The translations under genes and the position numbers were made by a program. DNA of 64,000 nt from JACKCR01 sp041390305 (lineage in GTDB: Bacteria > Eisenbacteria > RBG-16-71-46 > CAIMUX01), in contig JAWKQE010000023.1 of assembly GCA_041390305.1 (NCBI GenBank), positions 36,849 through 100,848 on the forward strand, in the 5' to 3' direction. Positions 8,829 through 18,999 of this stretch are shown here, in pieces. The notes beneath the pieces are model-generated. The model was not told the DNA's origin and made no database searches. It saw only the letters and a list, made by a program, of their open reading frames with translations. How positions within the stretch are numbered: the stretch's first letter is position 1; each line of letters starts with the position of its first letter.

Positions 8829-11800
8829 ATGCGCGAACACAATTCTCCGGTGAGACCAGCCCAGCAGCCGACCTACCCCCTACGCATGCTGTCGTGCCTC
8901 GTCCTGAGTGCGGCGTTTCTCTTGTCGGGCCCGTTCTCGGGCCGTGCGCACGCGTCTCCCGCGGATGCGTCGTCCACGACCGCTTCGCTTGCGGGAACAC
9001 TGCCTGGGCACGCGTCTCCCGCGACCGCGTTTCCCGGAGACGCGTCGCCCGCGGACGCGTCGCCCGCCGAAGCGCGGGACTTCGACGGCAGCGGAATCCT
9101 CGGCGTCAACCAACTCCAGTGCTACGTCTCGAACTTCGGCCTCCTCGCGCGGGATCCCGACGGCGAGTCCGCCGGGCTCTACTATCCGACGGGCACGAAG
9201 AACACGGTCATGCGCGGCCTCGGTCTCTGGATCGGCGGGAAGGTCGACGGGGAGGTGAGGGTCGCGGTCGCCGAGGAGTCCTCGGAGTTCATTCCGGGGC
9301 GGCTCCTCTCCGATGGGTCGTTCGAGAATCCGGAGGATCCGCGCTTTCGCGTCTACCGCTTGGTGCAGCCACCGGGCGAGGACGACTCGGACGTTTGGCC
9401 CGTGGACGACGGTGCGCCGGTTGGGTCGGACGGCGAACCACGTCGAGACGGAGATCAGTCCGTCTGGACCGTGTTCCACGATGGGGACCCCGCTCGGCAT
9501 ACCGCCTCTGCGGGCGGAACTGCGCCGCTCGGGATCGAGGTCCGCCTGACGGGCTACGAGTTCGACCGGAGCGGGGGCCTGGGATCGACGATCTTCCTGT
9601 TCTACGACCTCATTCACAGAGGAACGGCGCCGGTCGACTCGATGTACGTCGGCTTCTGGTGCGACCCGGATGTCGGTGGACCGGACGACGACCTCGTCGG
9701 CTTCGATGCGGCCCGGAATCTGGCATTCGCGTACAACTCCACCAACAACGATGTGCTGTACGCGAACCGTCCGCCTGCGGTGGGCCTGCTTCTCGAGCGA
9801 GTCTCGGCTTCTCCGTCGTCCCAGGCGACCGCGTTCCGTCGCTTCGTACCGGGAGCGTCACCCACGAGCGCGATCGAGTCCTACCGGGCGTTGCAGGGTC
9901 TCGACCTCGACGGATCGGCGCTCGTCGACCCGATCGCGGGGGGCGAGACGACGTTCGAGGTGGGGGGAGACCCGAACTCCGGTTCCGGATGGCTCGACAC
10001 GGAACCGGCCGACCGCAGGATGCTCGTCTCGTCGGGTCCCTTTACCATGGCGCCCGCAGACACGGAGTCGGTCGTACTCGCGATCGTCGTAGCACGGGGT
10101 TTCGATCGTCTCGCCAGCATCGGACTGCTGCGGGTCTATGCCTTGGATATCCCGGGAAGCTTCGACTACGGAGCGTGCTGCCGAATCGATGGCACCTGTA
10201 CGGTGAAGCTCGAACGAGACTGCAACGGCTTGGACTTCTTCCTCGGTGAGGACTGCGATCCAAGTCCCTGTCCGTTGGGCGCGTGTTGTGAGAGTGACGG
10301 CAGCTGTCGGGTGACCGCGGGCAGTGAGTGCACGGGAATCTTCGAGTACGGGGGGACATGCGACCCCACGCCGTGCGGCGTCTGCTGCTATCCCAACGGG
10401 TCGTGCTTCTGGCTCAGCGAGTCCCAGTGTCTCGGCGGTGAGTTCCTCTTCGGCGAGACGTGTGATCCGAACCCGTGCGCCGTCACCGAAGGTGCGTGCT
10501 GCGACGACGACGGAACGTGCCGACTCCTTACCGAGTCCGCCTGCGCCGGCTCCTTCCTCGGCATCGGCGTCGATTGCTCCCCGAATCCGTGCAAAGGGGC
10601 GTGCTGTCACGGCGTCGAGTGCAGCCTCGTGACGGAGACCTACTGCGTGACCGAACTCGAGGGTACGTTCCATGGCAATGGCACCACATGCGGAGTCGCG
10701 GGCTGCACGAACCTCCTCTGGGACTGGGAAGGCGGCACGCGGTGGCTCACGTGGGTGGACGCCGGGTTCTCGACATTCAATGGCGGAGTCGGCGCCGGTT
10801 GGGAGTTCTTCGGATCGGAGCTGACGGTCGAGGACCTCGTGCCCGTCGAGATCCGTTTCACGGACGAGGAGTCGGAGTGGTCCGACTGCCAGACATATCG
10901 TCGCGACCTGGGCTACGCCGCTGCCGGGATCGGCCGCTTCCCCGGTTCCGCCTGGGACATCTCCGATCCGGCCCAGCCGCGCCGGCTCAACATCAACTTC
11001 GTCGAGACCATGGATCTGTCGTATCCCGAGGGCATCGTTCCGGATCACTTCTGGAGCCCCGCGTCGTCGAGCCTGGGGATCGTCGGCGCACGCGAATACC
11101 TCTTCATCATGGCGAGTGACTACTCGGGCGGCGTGGACTACGGCGACGGAGACGATCTCCCGATCGGTTTCGAGAGCGACGTCCTCTACGGGGCCTGGTT
11201 GCAGCTGCGGGGAGACCGTCCGCTCCTCGAGACGGTGCCGAGCGCGTTCCGGTTCCTCGTCAGCCCGATCGGGGATCCGGTCGGCGCGTGCTGCATGAAC
11301 GACGGAACGTGCCGGATCACGACGGCGGACGACTGCGCCGGTGTGCTCTGGGACTGGGACACCGCGTGCGAGCCGGCCGAGTGCCCGTCCTCGCCACCGG
11401 AGATCGGATCGCTGCCCGAACCAACGGGCATCGCGGGTGAGCCCCTCACGGTCGAGGTCACGGTTACGGACGACACGGCCGTCTCGTCGGTGAGCTGCTC
11501 CTTCGGCCCGCCCGGCGGCCTCGTCAGGATTGTTCCGATGAACGCTCTCGGAAGCGACGCATACTCCGTCACGATCCCGGGGAGTGCCGTCACTCCCGCC
11601 GGCCTCGTCTATCGGATTCAGGCCTTCGATGACACCTCGCTGAACACGGATTCTCCGGACGTTCACGTCCAGGTTCAGTTCGCGTCGGTCGTGAACGGTT
11701 CGCCGCAACCCGCAGGTACGGCCGCGAGCGCGTACCGGATCGTTTCGTTCCCCGGAGAACTGACCGAGGACCACGCGTTCGAGGTATTGGCGGATGAACT

Positions 11801-13106
11801 TGGGGCGTACGACCCGACGATCTGGCGTGCCTTCCTCTTCACCGAGGCACAGAACTACGAAGAGTTCAGCTCCTCCACGCGTCTCGAGCCCGGCGTCGGC
11901 TACTTCCTGATCGTGCGGGAGTCCGGCCGCGTGCTCGGGGTCGGTAGCGGCACTTCGATCGACACGGCCGCGCCGTTCGAGCAGACCGTCCACGCCGGAT
12001 GGAATCTCGTCGGGAATCCCTACGCGACCCCGATCTCGGGATTGGCTGTGACGCTCGCCAGTGGCGCCCCGATCGACCTCCGCGCCTACGCCGGCTCGTG
12101 GAGCGCGTCCGTGGACAGCCTCCATCCGTTCGAAGGGTACGCGCTCTACTCGGAGACCGCGGACGTGATGCGATGGGATCCGGCGACCGCGGGCGAGGGA
12201 GTTGTGGTCGGCGGGGCCGAGGTCGGTGCGGTCGCCCATGCATCCGCGGGCGCCGTCACCCGGAGCCAGCTCTTCTCGGACAGAACCGGCGCCGTGGACT
12301 GGAGCGTCCGCGTCATCGCCTCCCGAGGCGAGTCACGCGACGATGACAACTTCGCCGTCGTCGGTGCGAACGCGCGTGCCACCTGGGACGCACTCGATCG
12401 ACCCGAGCCGCCGACGATCGGGGAGTGGGTCCAGGTGACCTTCCCGCATCCGGAGTGGAAGCGGGCCGCCACCGACTTCTCCACGGATGCACGCAGCCCG
12501 AACCGCGACGGACACACCTGGCCGTTGTCGGTGAGGTCCTGGGCTCCCGGCACGGTCGACCTGACCTGTGAAGTCGAAGGAGACCTGCCCGAGGACTTCG
12601 GGATCTGGCTGCTCGACACACTGACCGGCGAGATCGTCGACCTCTCGGGTGTGGGAGCATCGGATCGGAGCGCACCGCACCGGATTGCATCGCATCGGAT
12701 GCCATCGGATCGGGTCGTGTCGCACCGGGTCGCATCGCCTGGTCCAAGCGGCCGGGCGTTCCAGCTCCTCGTCGGTACGGAGAACCTCCTCGCGGAGGGA
12801 TCACAGGACATCGACGACACACTGCTCGGTTCCCGTAGTGCGATCAGTCTCCCGAACCCGTTCCAGCGCGTGACCACGATCGCCTACCGCATGACAGAGC
12901 CCGGCCCCGTCCGGATCCGCGTCTACGCCGCGGACGGACGGTCGATCCGCGACCTCTCGCTTCACGAAGCCGTCCCGCCCGGCATCCACACGATGCTGTG
13001 GGACGGCCGCGACGGTTCAGGCGCGCGCGTGCCCAGCGGAGTCTACTTCGCGAGGGTCGAGGTGCCCGGACGGATGGAGTCGGTGCGACTGAATCTGGTG
13101 CGTTGA
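8829..13106 (+). CDS. Large secreted cysteine-rich GACC-repeat protein with FlgD-like C-terminus
   Basis: 1425 residues. A signal peptide (about residues 20-42) is followed by an Ala/Ser/Asp-rich low-complexity stretch (ASPADA-type repeats, to about residue 80). An extracellular domain of unknown type covers about 85-445. Five cysteine-rich units of about 37 residues follow at about 447-625, each with GACC or GVCC, a short C, then G-x-(F/Y)-x-G...C-x-P-x-PC. A sixth lies near 818. Beta-sandwich regions follow, and an FlgD-like sorting module ends the protein (VRIRVYAADGRSIRDLS, then GSGARVPSGVYFARVEV). An in-frame imperfect repeat of HRIASHR-type residues (DNA 12655-12745) looks like an inserted linker. 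The same Cys unit dominates the lipoprotein at 22295-25786. The function is unknown; a surface adhesin or matrix protein is plausible. Confidence 0.8.
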   Translation: MREHNSPVRPAQQPTYPLRMLSCLVLSAAFLLSGPFSGRAHASPADASSTTASLAGTLPGHASPATAFPGDASPADASPAEARDFDGSGILGVNQLQCYVSNFGLLARDPDGESAGLYYPTGTKNTVMRGLGLWIGGKVDGEVRVAVAEESSEFIPGRLLSDGSFENPEDPRFRVYRLVQPPGEDDSDVWPVDDGAPVGSDGEPRRDGDQSVWTVFHDGDPARHTASAGGTAPLGIEVRLTGYEFDRSGGLGSTIFLFYDLIHRGTAPVDSMYVGFWCDPDVGGPDDDLVGFDAARNLAFAYNSTNNDVLYANRPPAVGLLLERVSASPSSQATAFRRFVPGASPTSAIESYRALQGLDLDGSALVDPIAGGETTFEVGGDPNSGSGWLDTEPADRRMLVSSGPFTMAPADTESVVLAIVVARGFDRLASIGLLRVYALDIPGSFDYGACCRIDGTCTVKLERDCNGLDFFLGEDCDPSPCPLGACCESDGSCRVTAGSECTGIFEYGGTCDPTPCGVCCYPNGSCFWLSESQCLGGEFLFGETCDPNPCAVTEGACCDDDGTCRLLTESACAGSFLGIGVDCSPNPCKGACCHGVECSLVTETYCVTELEGTFHGNGTTCGVAGCTNLLWDWEGGTRWLTWVDAGFSTFNGGVGAGWEFFGSELTVEDLVPVEIRFTDEESEWSDCQTYRRDLGYAAAGIGRFPGSAWDISDPAQPRRLNINFVETMDLSYPEGIVPDHFWSPASSSLGIVGAREYLFIMASDYSGGVDYGDGDDLPIGFESDVLYGAWLQLRGDRPLLETVPSAFRFLVSPIGDPVGACCMNDGTCRITTADDCAGVLWDWDTACEPAECPSSPPEIGSLPEPTGIAGEPLTVEVTVTDDTAVSSVSCSFGPPGGLVRIVPMNALGSDAYSVTIPGSAVTPAGLVYRIQAFDDTSLNTDSPDVHVQVQFASVVNGSPQPAGTAASAYRIVSFPGELTEDHAFEVLADELGAYDPTIWRAFLFTEAQNYEEFSSSTRLEPGVGYFLIVRESGRVLGVGSGTSIDTAAPFEQTVHAGWNLVGNPYATPISGLAVTLASGAPIDLRAYAGSWSASVDSLHPFEGYALYSETADVMRWDPATAGEGVVVGGAEVGAVAHASAGAVTRSQLFSDRTGAVDWSVRVIASRGESRDDDNFAVVGANARATWDALDRPEPPTIGEWVQVTFPHPEWKRAATDFSTDARSPNRDGHTWPLSVRSWAPGTVDLTCEVEGDLPEDFGIWLLDTLTGEIVDLSGVGASDRSAPHRIASHRMPSDRVVSHRVASPGPSGRAFQLLVGTENLLAEGSQDIDDTLLGSRSAISLPNPFQRVTTIAYRMTEPGPVRIRVYAADGRSIRDLSLHEAVPPGIHTMLWDGRDGSGARVPSGVYFARVEVPGRMESVRLNLVR

Positions 13107-13126
13107 GGCGAGGGCGGTTGGTGGAG

Positions 13127-13411
13127 ATGTCGATCCCCCCAAAGGCGGCGATCTGCTTCGTGGCCGCGGCCTTCTGCTTCGTTGTCGTTGCGGTCCAGGT
13201 CGTACGTGGGTTGTGGGAGACTCTGAGGATGAGTTGGGAGGATCTCGACCGACCGCGCAGAATCGACGTCCTGGTTTGGCGGCCAGGCCGTCCCGACGCG
13301 AACGACGAAGACCGGGAACTCGCCGACGAGTGGCGTCGACGGAACGCCAGGCTGCTCATCTGGTCCTTTGCCGCCATGGCATTCTTCTCCCTTGGCTGGT
13401 TCTATCTGTAG
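13127..13411 (+). CDS. Small two-helix membrane protein
   Basis: A 94-residue protein with two hydrophobic helices, AAICFVAAAFCFVVVAVQVV near the N-terminus and LLIWSFAAMAFFSLGWFYL at the C-terminus. They flank a charged loop of about 45 residues (RPGRPDANDEDRELADEW). The helices suggest an inner-membrane hairpin with the loop on one side. The start ATG 13127 is 21 bases after the preceding stop; GGTGGAG is very close to it. I recognise no family. Confidence 0.55.
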   Translation: MSIPPKAAICFVAAAFCFVVVAVQVVRGLWETLRMSWEDLDRPRRIDVLVWRPGRPDANDEDRELADEWRRRNARLLIWSFAAMAFFSLGWFYL

Positions 13412-13734
13412 CCCACCGGAGCCCTGACCGGAGGCTCACCGGAGCCCCGACGACTGGTTCTGGCACCCGTTGCAAGAGATGCACTTCTTCCTCTCCGGGA
13501 ATCCGGTCCCGGTCGAGAGTCGCGAATCCGCGATCTCTTCCGGCTCCGTTGCCGGAGACGCGATCTCACGCGCCCGTAGGTCCTGGGAACCGTGCGGGCG
13601 CCGGGCGATGGAGAACCACTCGCGACGCGTCCCGACGTCGGGTATCTTGTCGCCCCGAACGTCAGAGGAACGCCTGGGGATCCGTCGGAACCCTGGGATG
13701 GCTTTGGCAACGGCAGACTCGCAGGATGGACGTC

Positions 13735-13920
13735 GCCCGAGAGACCACTCGGGACGCCCGCTCGGGATGCCAGTCAGGCGGTCCGCTCGAGACGCCACTC
13801 GCTCGGGAGACGCTGCTCGAAAGGTCACGCTCGAGACGCCACTCGGGAGGCCGCTCGAGAAGCCAGTTGGAGACGCCACTTGGGAGACGCCGCTCGAACG
13901 GTCTCGCTCGAGGAAGGAGA
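13735..13920. repeat. Degenerate short repeats built on GAGACGCCACTCG / CGCTCGAGA
   Basis: Words such as GAGACGCCACTCG, GGGAGGCCGCTCGAGA and GGAGACGCC recur every 15-25 bases from about 13741 to 13910. They stop just before the strong Shine-Dalgarno of the selenoprotein gene. The frame of that gene is open through the array back to about 13470, but the encoded peptide is Arg-rich low complexity and I do not count it as protein. Otherwise the 13412-13931 gap shows no gene. Confidence 0.6.
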
Positions 13921-13931
13921 AGGAAGCCCGT

Positions 13932-14270
13932 ATGAAGATCGACTGGTACTACCACCGGAACGGCTGAACGTCGTGCGGCAGGTCCTCCAAGTTCATGGAG
14001 GAGAGAAGCATCGAATCCAAGGAAACCGTCCCCGCCAGCCGCAAGCTCGGCAAGGACGAAGCACTCGAACTCGCGAAAGGTGCGAGCCGAGTCATCGTCG
14101 CGAAGGGGAAGAAGGTCACGGAGTATCGTCCCGGCAAGGACGATCTCGACGAGATCGCCGAAGCGATGCTCGGCCCGACCGGCAACCTCAGAGCACCGAC
14201 CATCCGCCGCGGGAAGACCGTGATCGTCGGGTACAGCGACGAAGTGTTCGGAGACATCTTCAAGGACTGA
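13932..14270 (+). CDS. ArsC-like (thioredoxin-fold) selenoprotein, in-frame UGA read as Sec
   Basis: Reading from ATG 13932 through the TGA at 13965-13967 gives a continuous 112-residue protein. It starts MKIDWYYHRNG, then Sec12-T-S-C15, then GRSSKFMEE. The rest contains ASRVIVAKGKKVTEY, LLGPTGNLRAP-like (here MLGPTGNLRAPTIRRG) and TVIVGYSDEVF. A redox U-x-x-C motif after a short beta strand, with a late cis-Pro-like RAP, fits the ArsC/Spx branch of the thioredoxin fold; databases hold a family called ArsC family (seleno)protein. A GGAGAAGGA Shine-Dalgarno precedes the ATG. A hairpin matching the bacterial SECIS pattern lies just after the UGA. Standard gene calling would start it wrongly at ATG 13995 and lose the active site. 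Selenocysteine machinery (selA, selB, selC, selD) must be elsewhere. Confidence 0.85.
13983..14002 (+). promoter_or_regulatory. Bacterial SECIS-like hairpin downstream of the Sec UGA
   Basis: TCCTCC (13983-13988) pairs perfectly with GGAGGA (13997-14002). An extra A-T pair (13989/13996) closes a six-base loop AGTTCA, with G as its second base. The loop begins 22 bases after the UGA. Known bacterial SECIS rules are a loop about 16-37 bases after the UGA and a G among its first two bases; both hold here. It lies within the coding region, as bacterial SECIS elements do. Confidence 0.75.
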
Positions 14271-14393
14271 ACGCGGAGTGTGTCGGCCGTAGTGCGTCGG
14301 CTGCCGTGGTGCGTCGGCCGGCGTAGTGTGTCGGCGCGTCGCGGGTGTGGCGTGCCGACGCGTTCCGGCCACCCGCGTGCTATTCTCCCTCCC

Positions 14394-14663
14394 ATGTACG
14401 GTTACGTCCCTCAATCTCCGGACACCGATCCGGACGCCGAACGGATCCAGATAGAGCGGCTGCGGGAGATGACCTACGCCGAACGGTTCGCTCTGCTCGA
14501 ATCGCTCGTGCAGATGTCCGACCAACTCTCCCGTGCCGGGATACGCCTTCGTTATCCGGATGCCGACGAGCGGGAGATCGGACTCCGCGCGGCGGCTCTC
14601 AGGCTGGATCCAGAGATCATGCGGTCCGTCTACGGCTGGGATCCCGACCGCGAGGGACTCTGA
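14394..14663 (+). CDS. Small helical protein preceding a nucleotidyltransferase (possible antitoxin/partner)
   Basis: An 89-residue, mostly helical, charged protein (IQIERLREMTYAERFALLES..., then DADEREIGLRAAALRLDPE). Its TGA shares one base with the ATG of the next gene (TGATG at 14661-14665), so the two are translationally coupled. Small proteins of this kind, with an AER(F/A)...L......SRAGIR...PDADE(R)EI pattern, accompany nucleotidyltransferases in many genomes. By position it could be the antitoxin or partner of a toxin-antitoxin-like pair. No DNA-binding motif is evident. Confidence 0.6.
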   Translation: MYGYVPQSPDTDPDAERIQIERLREMTYAERFALLESLVQMSDQLSRAGIRLRYPDADEREIGLRAAALRLDPEIMRSVYGWDPDREGL

Positions 14664-15244
14664 TGTTCGACCCCGTCGTCGCGGAGCCGCTCGGCCGCTT
14701 CCTGGACCTCGTCGAGCTTCTCGGGATCAGGTACGTCACCGGTGGGTCTGTTGCGAGTTCTCTCCAGGGGATGCCGCGCCAGACGATCGACCTGGATGTC
14801 GTGATCGAGCTGGTGTCGGGTGACATCGGTCGTCTGGTCACGGAAGCGGCCCGATACTTCTACGTGAGTGAAGAGGCGGTGCGTGGTGCGGTCCGTCACA
14901 AGTCGTCCTTCAATCTCATCCATGCCGAGACAGCCTTCAAGGTCGACATCTACGTGAGTGACGGCTCTCCATTCGATCGGGCCCAGTTCGACCGCGCGAT
15001 CGAGGTCGAGCTCCCTCTGCTCGGAAAGCGCCGCGTGAAGATTGCGAGCGCCGAGGATGTGGTCCTGAGGAAGCTCGAGTGGTTCAAGCTGGGAAACGAA
15101 GTGTCCGACCGGCAGTGGTACGACCTGATGGGCGTCCTCAAAGTGCAGGGCCAGCGTCTCGACTTCCAGTACCTGGACCGGTGGGCGACGGCCAGAGGTC
15201 TGAGTCCGCTGCTGGAGCGTGCCAAGACTGAGGCCGGGCTCTAG
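14663..15244 (+). CDS. Nucleotidyltransferase (AbiEii/MNT-like, DUF6036-type)
   Basis: 193 residues. YVTGGSVASSLQGMPRQT followed by IDLDVVIE is the polymerase-beta-fold signature: a GGS loop, an Arg, then the D-x-D metal pair. A third acidic position lies in AFKVDIYVSD, and KIASAEDVVLRKLEWFK is typical of AbiEii/MNT-type transferases. Such proteins transfer nucleotides to tRNA or protein targets, and many act as toxins in type II/IV/VII-like pairs. It is coupled to the 89-residue upstream gene. A 64-base repeat array begins immediately after its stop. Toxicity is inferred from family and pairing, not shown. Confidence 0.7.
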   Translation: MFDPVVAEPLGRFLDLVELLGIRYVTGGSVASSLQGMPRQTIDLDVVIELVSGDIGRLVTEAARYFYVSEEAVRGAVRHKSSFNLIHAETAFKVDIYVSDGSPFDRAQFDRAIEVELPLLGKRRVKIASAEDVVLRKLEWFKLGNEVSDRQWYDLMGVLKVQGQRLDFQYLDRWATARGLSPLLERAKTEAGL

Positions 15245-15248
15245 GCCG

Positions 15249-15600
15249 GACATCCAACGCAGATCGCGCGTGCTCGGTGGCACTTCCTACGTCGGGGTAG
15301 TGTGACCGGGCAGATCCAACGCGGGTGTGCGCCGTCGCTGACACTTTCTGCGTCGTCGGCGGCAGTGTGATCAGGTACATCCAACGCGAATGCGCGTCGT
15401 CGGTGACACTTCCTACGTCGTCGAAGGTAGTGTGACCAGGTGCATCCGACGCGGATGCGCGTCGTCGGTGACACTTCCTACGTCGTCGAAGGTAGTGTGA
15501 CCAGGTGCATCCGACGCGGATGCGCGTCGTCGGTGACACTTTCCACGTCGTCGTCCGCAATGTGACCATTCACATCCAACGCGAATGTGCGCCGTCGCGG
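15249..15600. repeat. Six-copy, about 64-base tandem array carrying the CATCCAACG core (locus 3)
   Basis: Core copies lie at about 15250 (CATCCAACG), 15312 (GATCCAACG), 15378 (CATCCAACG), 15443 and 15508 (CATCCGACGCGGATG) and 15572 (CATCCAACG). Each core is followed by GCG(C/T)CGTCG(G/C)(T/G)GACACTT, a CGTCG spacer, then GGTAGTGTGACC. ACACTTCCT and AGGTAGTGT can pair, so each unit holds a palindromic core plus a second imperfect hairpin. The two middle copies are nearly identical, which indicates recent duplication. Confidence 0.85.
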
Positions 15601-15777
15601 CGCGACGCGTGTTTCTGCCTGCCCGTCGACGCTCGCCTTCTCTCGGGCCGGCCTCCCAAAGCACCATTGCCTCGAGAGCGTCGGATCAACGGTCGCGTCG
15701 ACTCGCTACCGAGAGGGGTCAGTGCTGGCCGCTGTAGAAAGAAACCGATCGAACGTGCGTTTTCCCTTGACGGGTTT

Positions 15778-15797
15778 CACGTGTGTGTTCACACGTG
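15778..15797. promoter_or_regulatory. Inverted repeat, possible operator
   Basis: CACGTGTG (15778-15785) and CACACGTG (15790-15797) are perfect inverted arms separated by TGTT. They stand six bases after a TTGACG (15767-15772) that could be a -35 element. No matching -10 was found, and the next gene starts about 235 bases downstream, so the role is open. The rest of 15600-16031 shows nothing recognisable. Confidence 0.35.
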
Positions 15798-16031
15798 GCC
15801 GACACAGGACGCTCAGATCCCCGCCTGACGCGCTGTACGCACCGTGGTCTGCCGATCGCGGAGAATTCGACGTTTGCGGTCGGCTGCGCCGCGTCAGGTC
15901 GAACAGGCGCCTTACAGAGACTCCGAATCAGGCCATGGTAGATTGAGCTGCAGGGGGTAGGAACGGTGCTGCGGATGTCCGTCGGCGAGTTCCGGCACAC
16001 GTCGCACCGACTTCGACCGAGGAGCAGCCAC

Positions 16032-17774
<1,743 letters not shown>

Positions 17775-17864
17775 CGGTTCAGAAGGGGAAGACGCAGTCG
17801 GCTCCGGTCGCTTTCCGGAGCCGACATGCCTAGTGTTGCCTCGGTCGGCACTGGGCACTCGCGA

Positions 17865-18075
17865 GCCAACGTGGTCGCGGCCCGCGGCACCGCCCGCGCG
17901 GCCTGTGCGAGCCTGCAACCGTCGCGGCCCGCGGCACCGCCCGCGCGGTCCTGCAACCGTCATGGTCCGGCGGTACCGCCCGCGCGGCCTGTGCGGGCCT
18001 GCAACCGTCGCGGCCCGGCGGTACCGCCCGCGCTGCCTGTGCTACCGGTGCGGGCCTGCACCGTCGCACACCGGC
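17865..18075. repeat. GC-rich tandem repeat, about 47-60 base units
   Basis: Words GTCGCGGCCCGCGGCACCG, CCCGCGCGG and CCTGTGCG(G/A)GCCTGCAACC recur about four times between 17874 and 18066, with later copies carrying GGCCCGGCGGTACCG. They lie between the HNH gene stop (17774) and the convergent cyclophilin stop (18139). No gene is seen in this gap. Confidence 0.7.
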
Positions 18076-18138
18076 GCGCGACCCTCGCGGCTCGCGCGGC
18101 GGCCTGCCCGCACCGCCCGCGCGCCCGCGCTCCTCTGC

Positions 18139-18633
18139 CTACAGTTCGCCGGCTTCCTCGATCACGACCTTCTTCCGGGTCGCGCCGCTCTCGGATCCGA
18201 CGGCTTCGACGGCATCGAGGACGTCTTCACCGTCCACGACCTTGCCGAACACGACGTGGCGGCCGTCGAGCCAGGGGGTTTCGACGGTGCAGAGGAAGAA
18301 CTGGGAACCGTTCGTGTTGGGGCCGGCGTTGGCCATCGAGAGGATGCCCTTGCCGGTGTGCTTGAGGTCGAAGTTCTCGTCCGCGAACTTCTCGCCGTAG
18401 ATCGACTTCCCGCCCGTGCCGTTGTGGTTCGTGAAGTCGCCGCCCTGGCACATGAAGCCGGGGATGACGCGGTGGAAGCTGCTTCCGGCGTAGCCGAACC
18501 CCTTCTCGCCGGTGCAGAGCGCGCGGAAGTTCTCGGCGGTCTTGGGTACGGTGTCGGCGTCGAGTTCCATCGTGATCCGTCCGGCGGGCTCTCCGCCGAT
18601 CGAGATGTCGAAGAACACTTTCGGATTGGACAC
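18139..18633 (-). CDS. Cyclophilin-type peptidyl-prolyl cis-trans isomerase
   Basis: 164 residues, close in length and sequence to eukaryotic-style cyclophilin A. It speeds proline isomerisation during protein folding. Active-site blocks are present: SSFHRVIPGFMCQGGDF (catalytic Arg, Phe, Gln), MANAGPNTNGSQFF, and WLDGRHVVFGKV. It has no signal peptide, so it is cytosolic. The start is GTG 18633, with a perfect AGGAGG seven bases upstream (CCTCCT at 18641-18646 on the plus strand). Monocistronic; the divergent neighbour is the DTW-domain gene at 19000. Confidence 0.93.
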   Translation of the reverse strand: MSNPKVFFDISIGGEPAGRITMELDADTVPKTAENFRALCTGEKGFGYAGSSFHRVIPGFMCQGGDFTNHNGTGGKSIYGEKFADENFDLKHTGKGILSMANAGPNTNGSQFFLCTVETPWLDGRHVVFGKVVDGEDVLDAVEAVGSESGATRKKVVIEEAGEL

Positions 18634-18824
18634 TACTGAACCTCCTCGAGGACTCGGGTGAAGACGACTCGCCCCGGCTCGGGGGCGGGACGTCCGCGCC
18701 GGTCCCGCGCTTCGGGAAGCCGACGGCAAGGGCGCATTGTAGCGGCCGAATCCGGCGGATGCACGTGCCTGTCTGGATGGAACCCGTCCGCCCGCGCGCG
18801 CCCGGGGCGATCACGACGCGGCGG

Positions 18825-18960
18825 CCGCCCGCTCCGCGCCGCCCGTTCCGCCCGCGCGCTCCGCCCGCTCCGCCCGCTCCGCCCGTTCCGCTCCGCCCGC
18901 TCCGCGCCGCCCGCTCCGCGCCGCCCGCTCCGCGCCGCCCGCTGCCCGGGACCGTTCCCT
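18825..18960. repeat. Low-complexity CGCTCCGCC(C)G tract
   Basis: Units CCGCTCCGCC and CGCGCCGCC alternate about twelve times between the divergent cyclophilin and DTW-domain genes. The strand bias (C-rich on plus) is extreme. It lies in the 18634-18999 spacer that should also hold both promoters; I could not pick these out. Confidence 0.65.
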
Positions 18961-18999
18961 GCTGATCGGCACGTTCCGTACCGCTAGACTCAGCCGGTC

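Noticed and set aside
9858..12239. 793-residue minus-strand open frame opposite the GACC protein
   Set aside because: Same shadow effect; the plus frame holds regular cysteine repeats and a clear C-terminal module.
13470..13931. In-frame open extension upstream of the selenoprotein
   Set aside because: Its peptide is Arg-rich repeat translation, and a strong Shine-Dalgarno stands directly before ATG 13932.
15249..15600. Regular repeats suggested a CRISPR array
   Set aside because: The intervals between cores are themselves repeated rather than unique spacers, and no cas genes are present.
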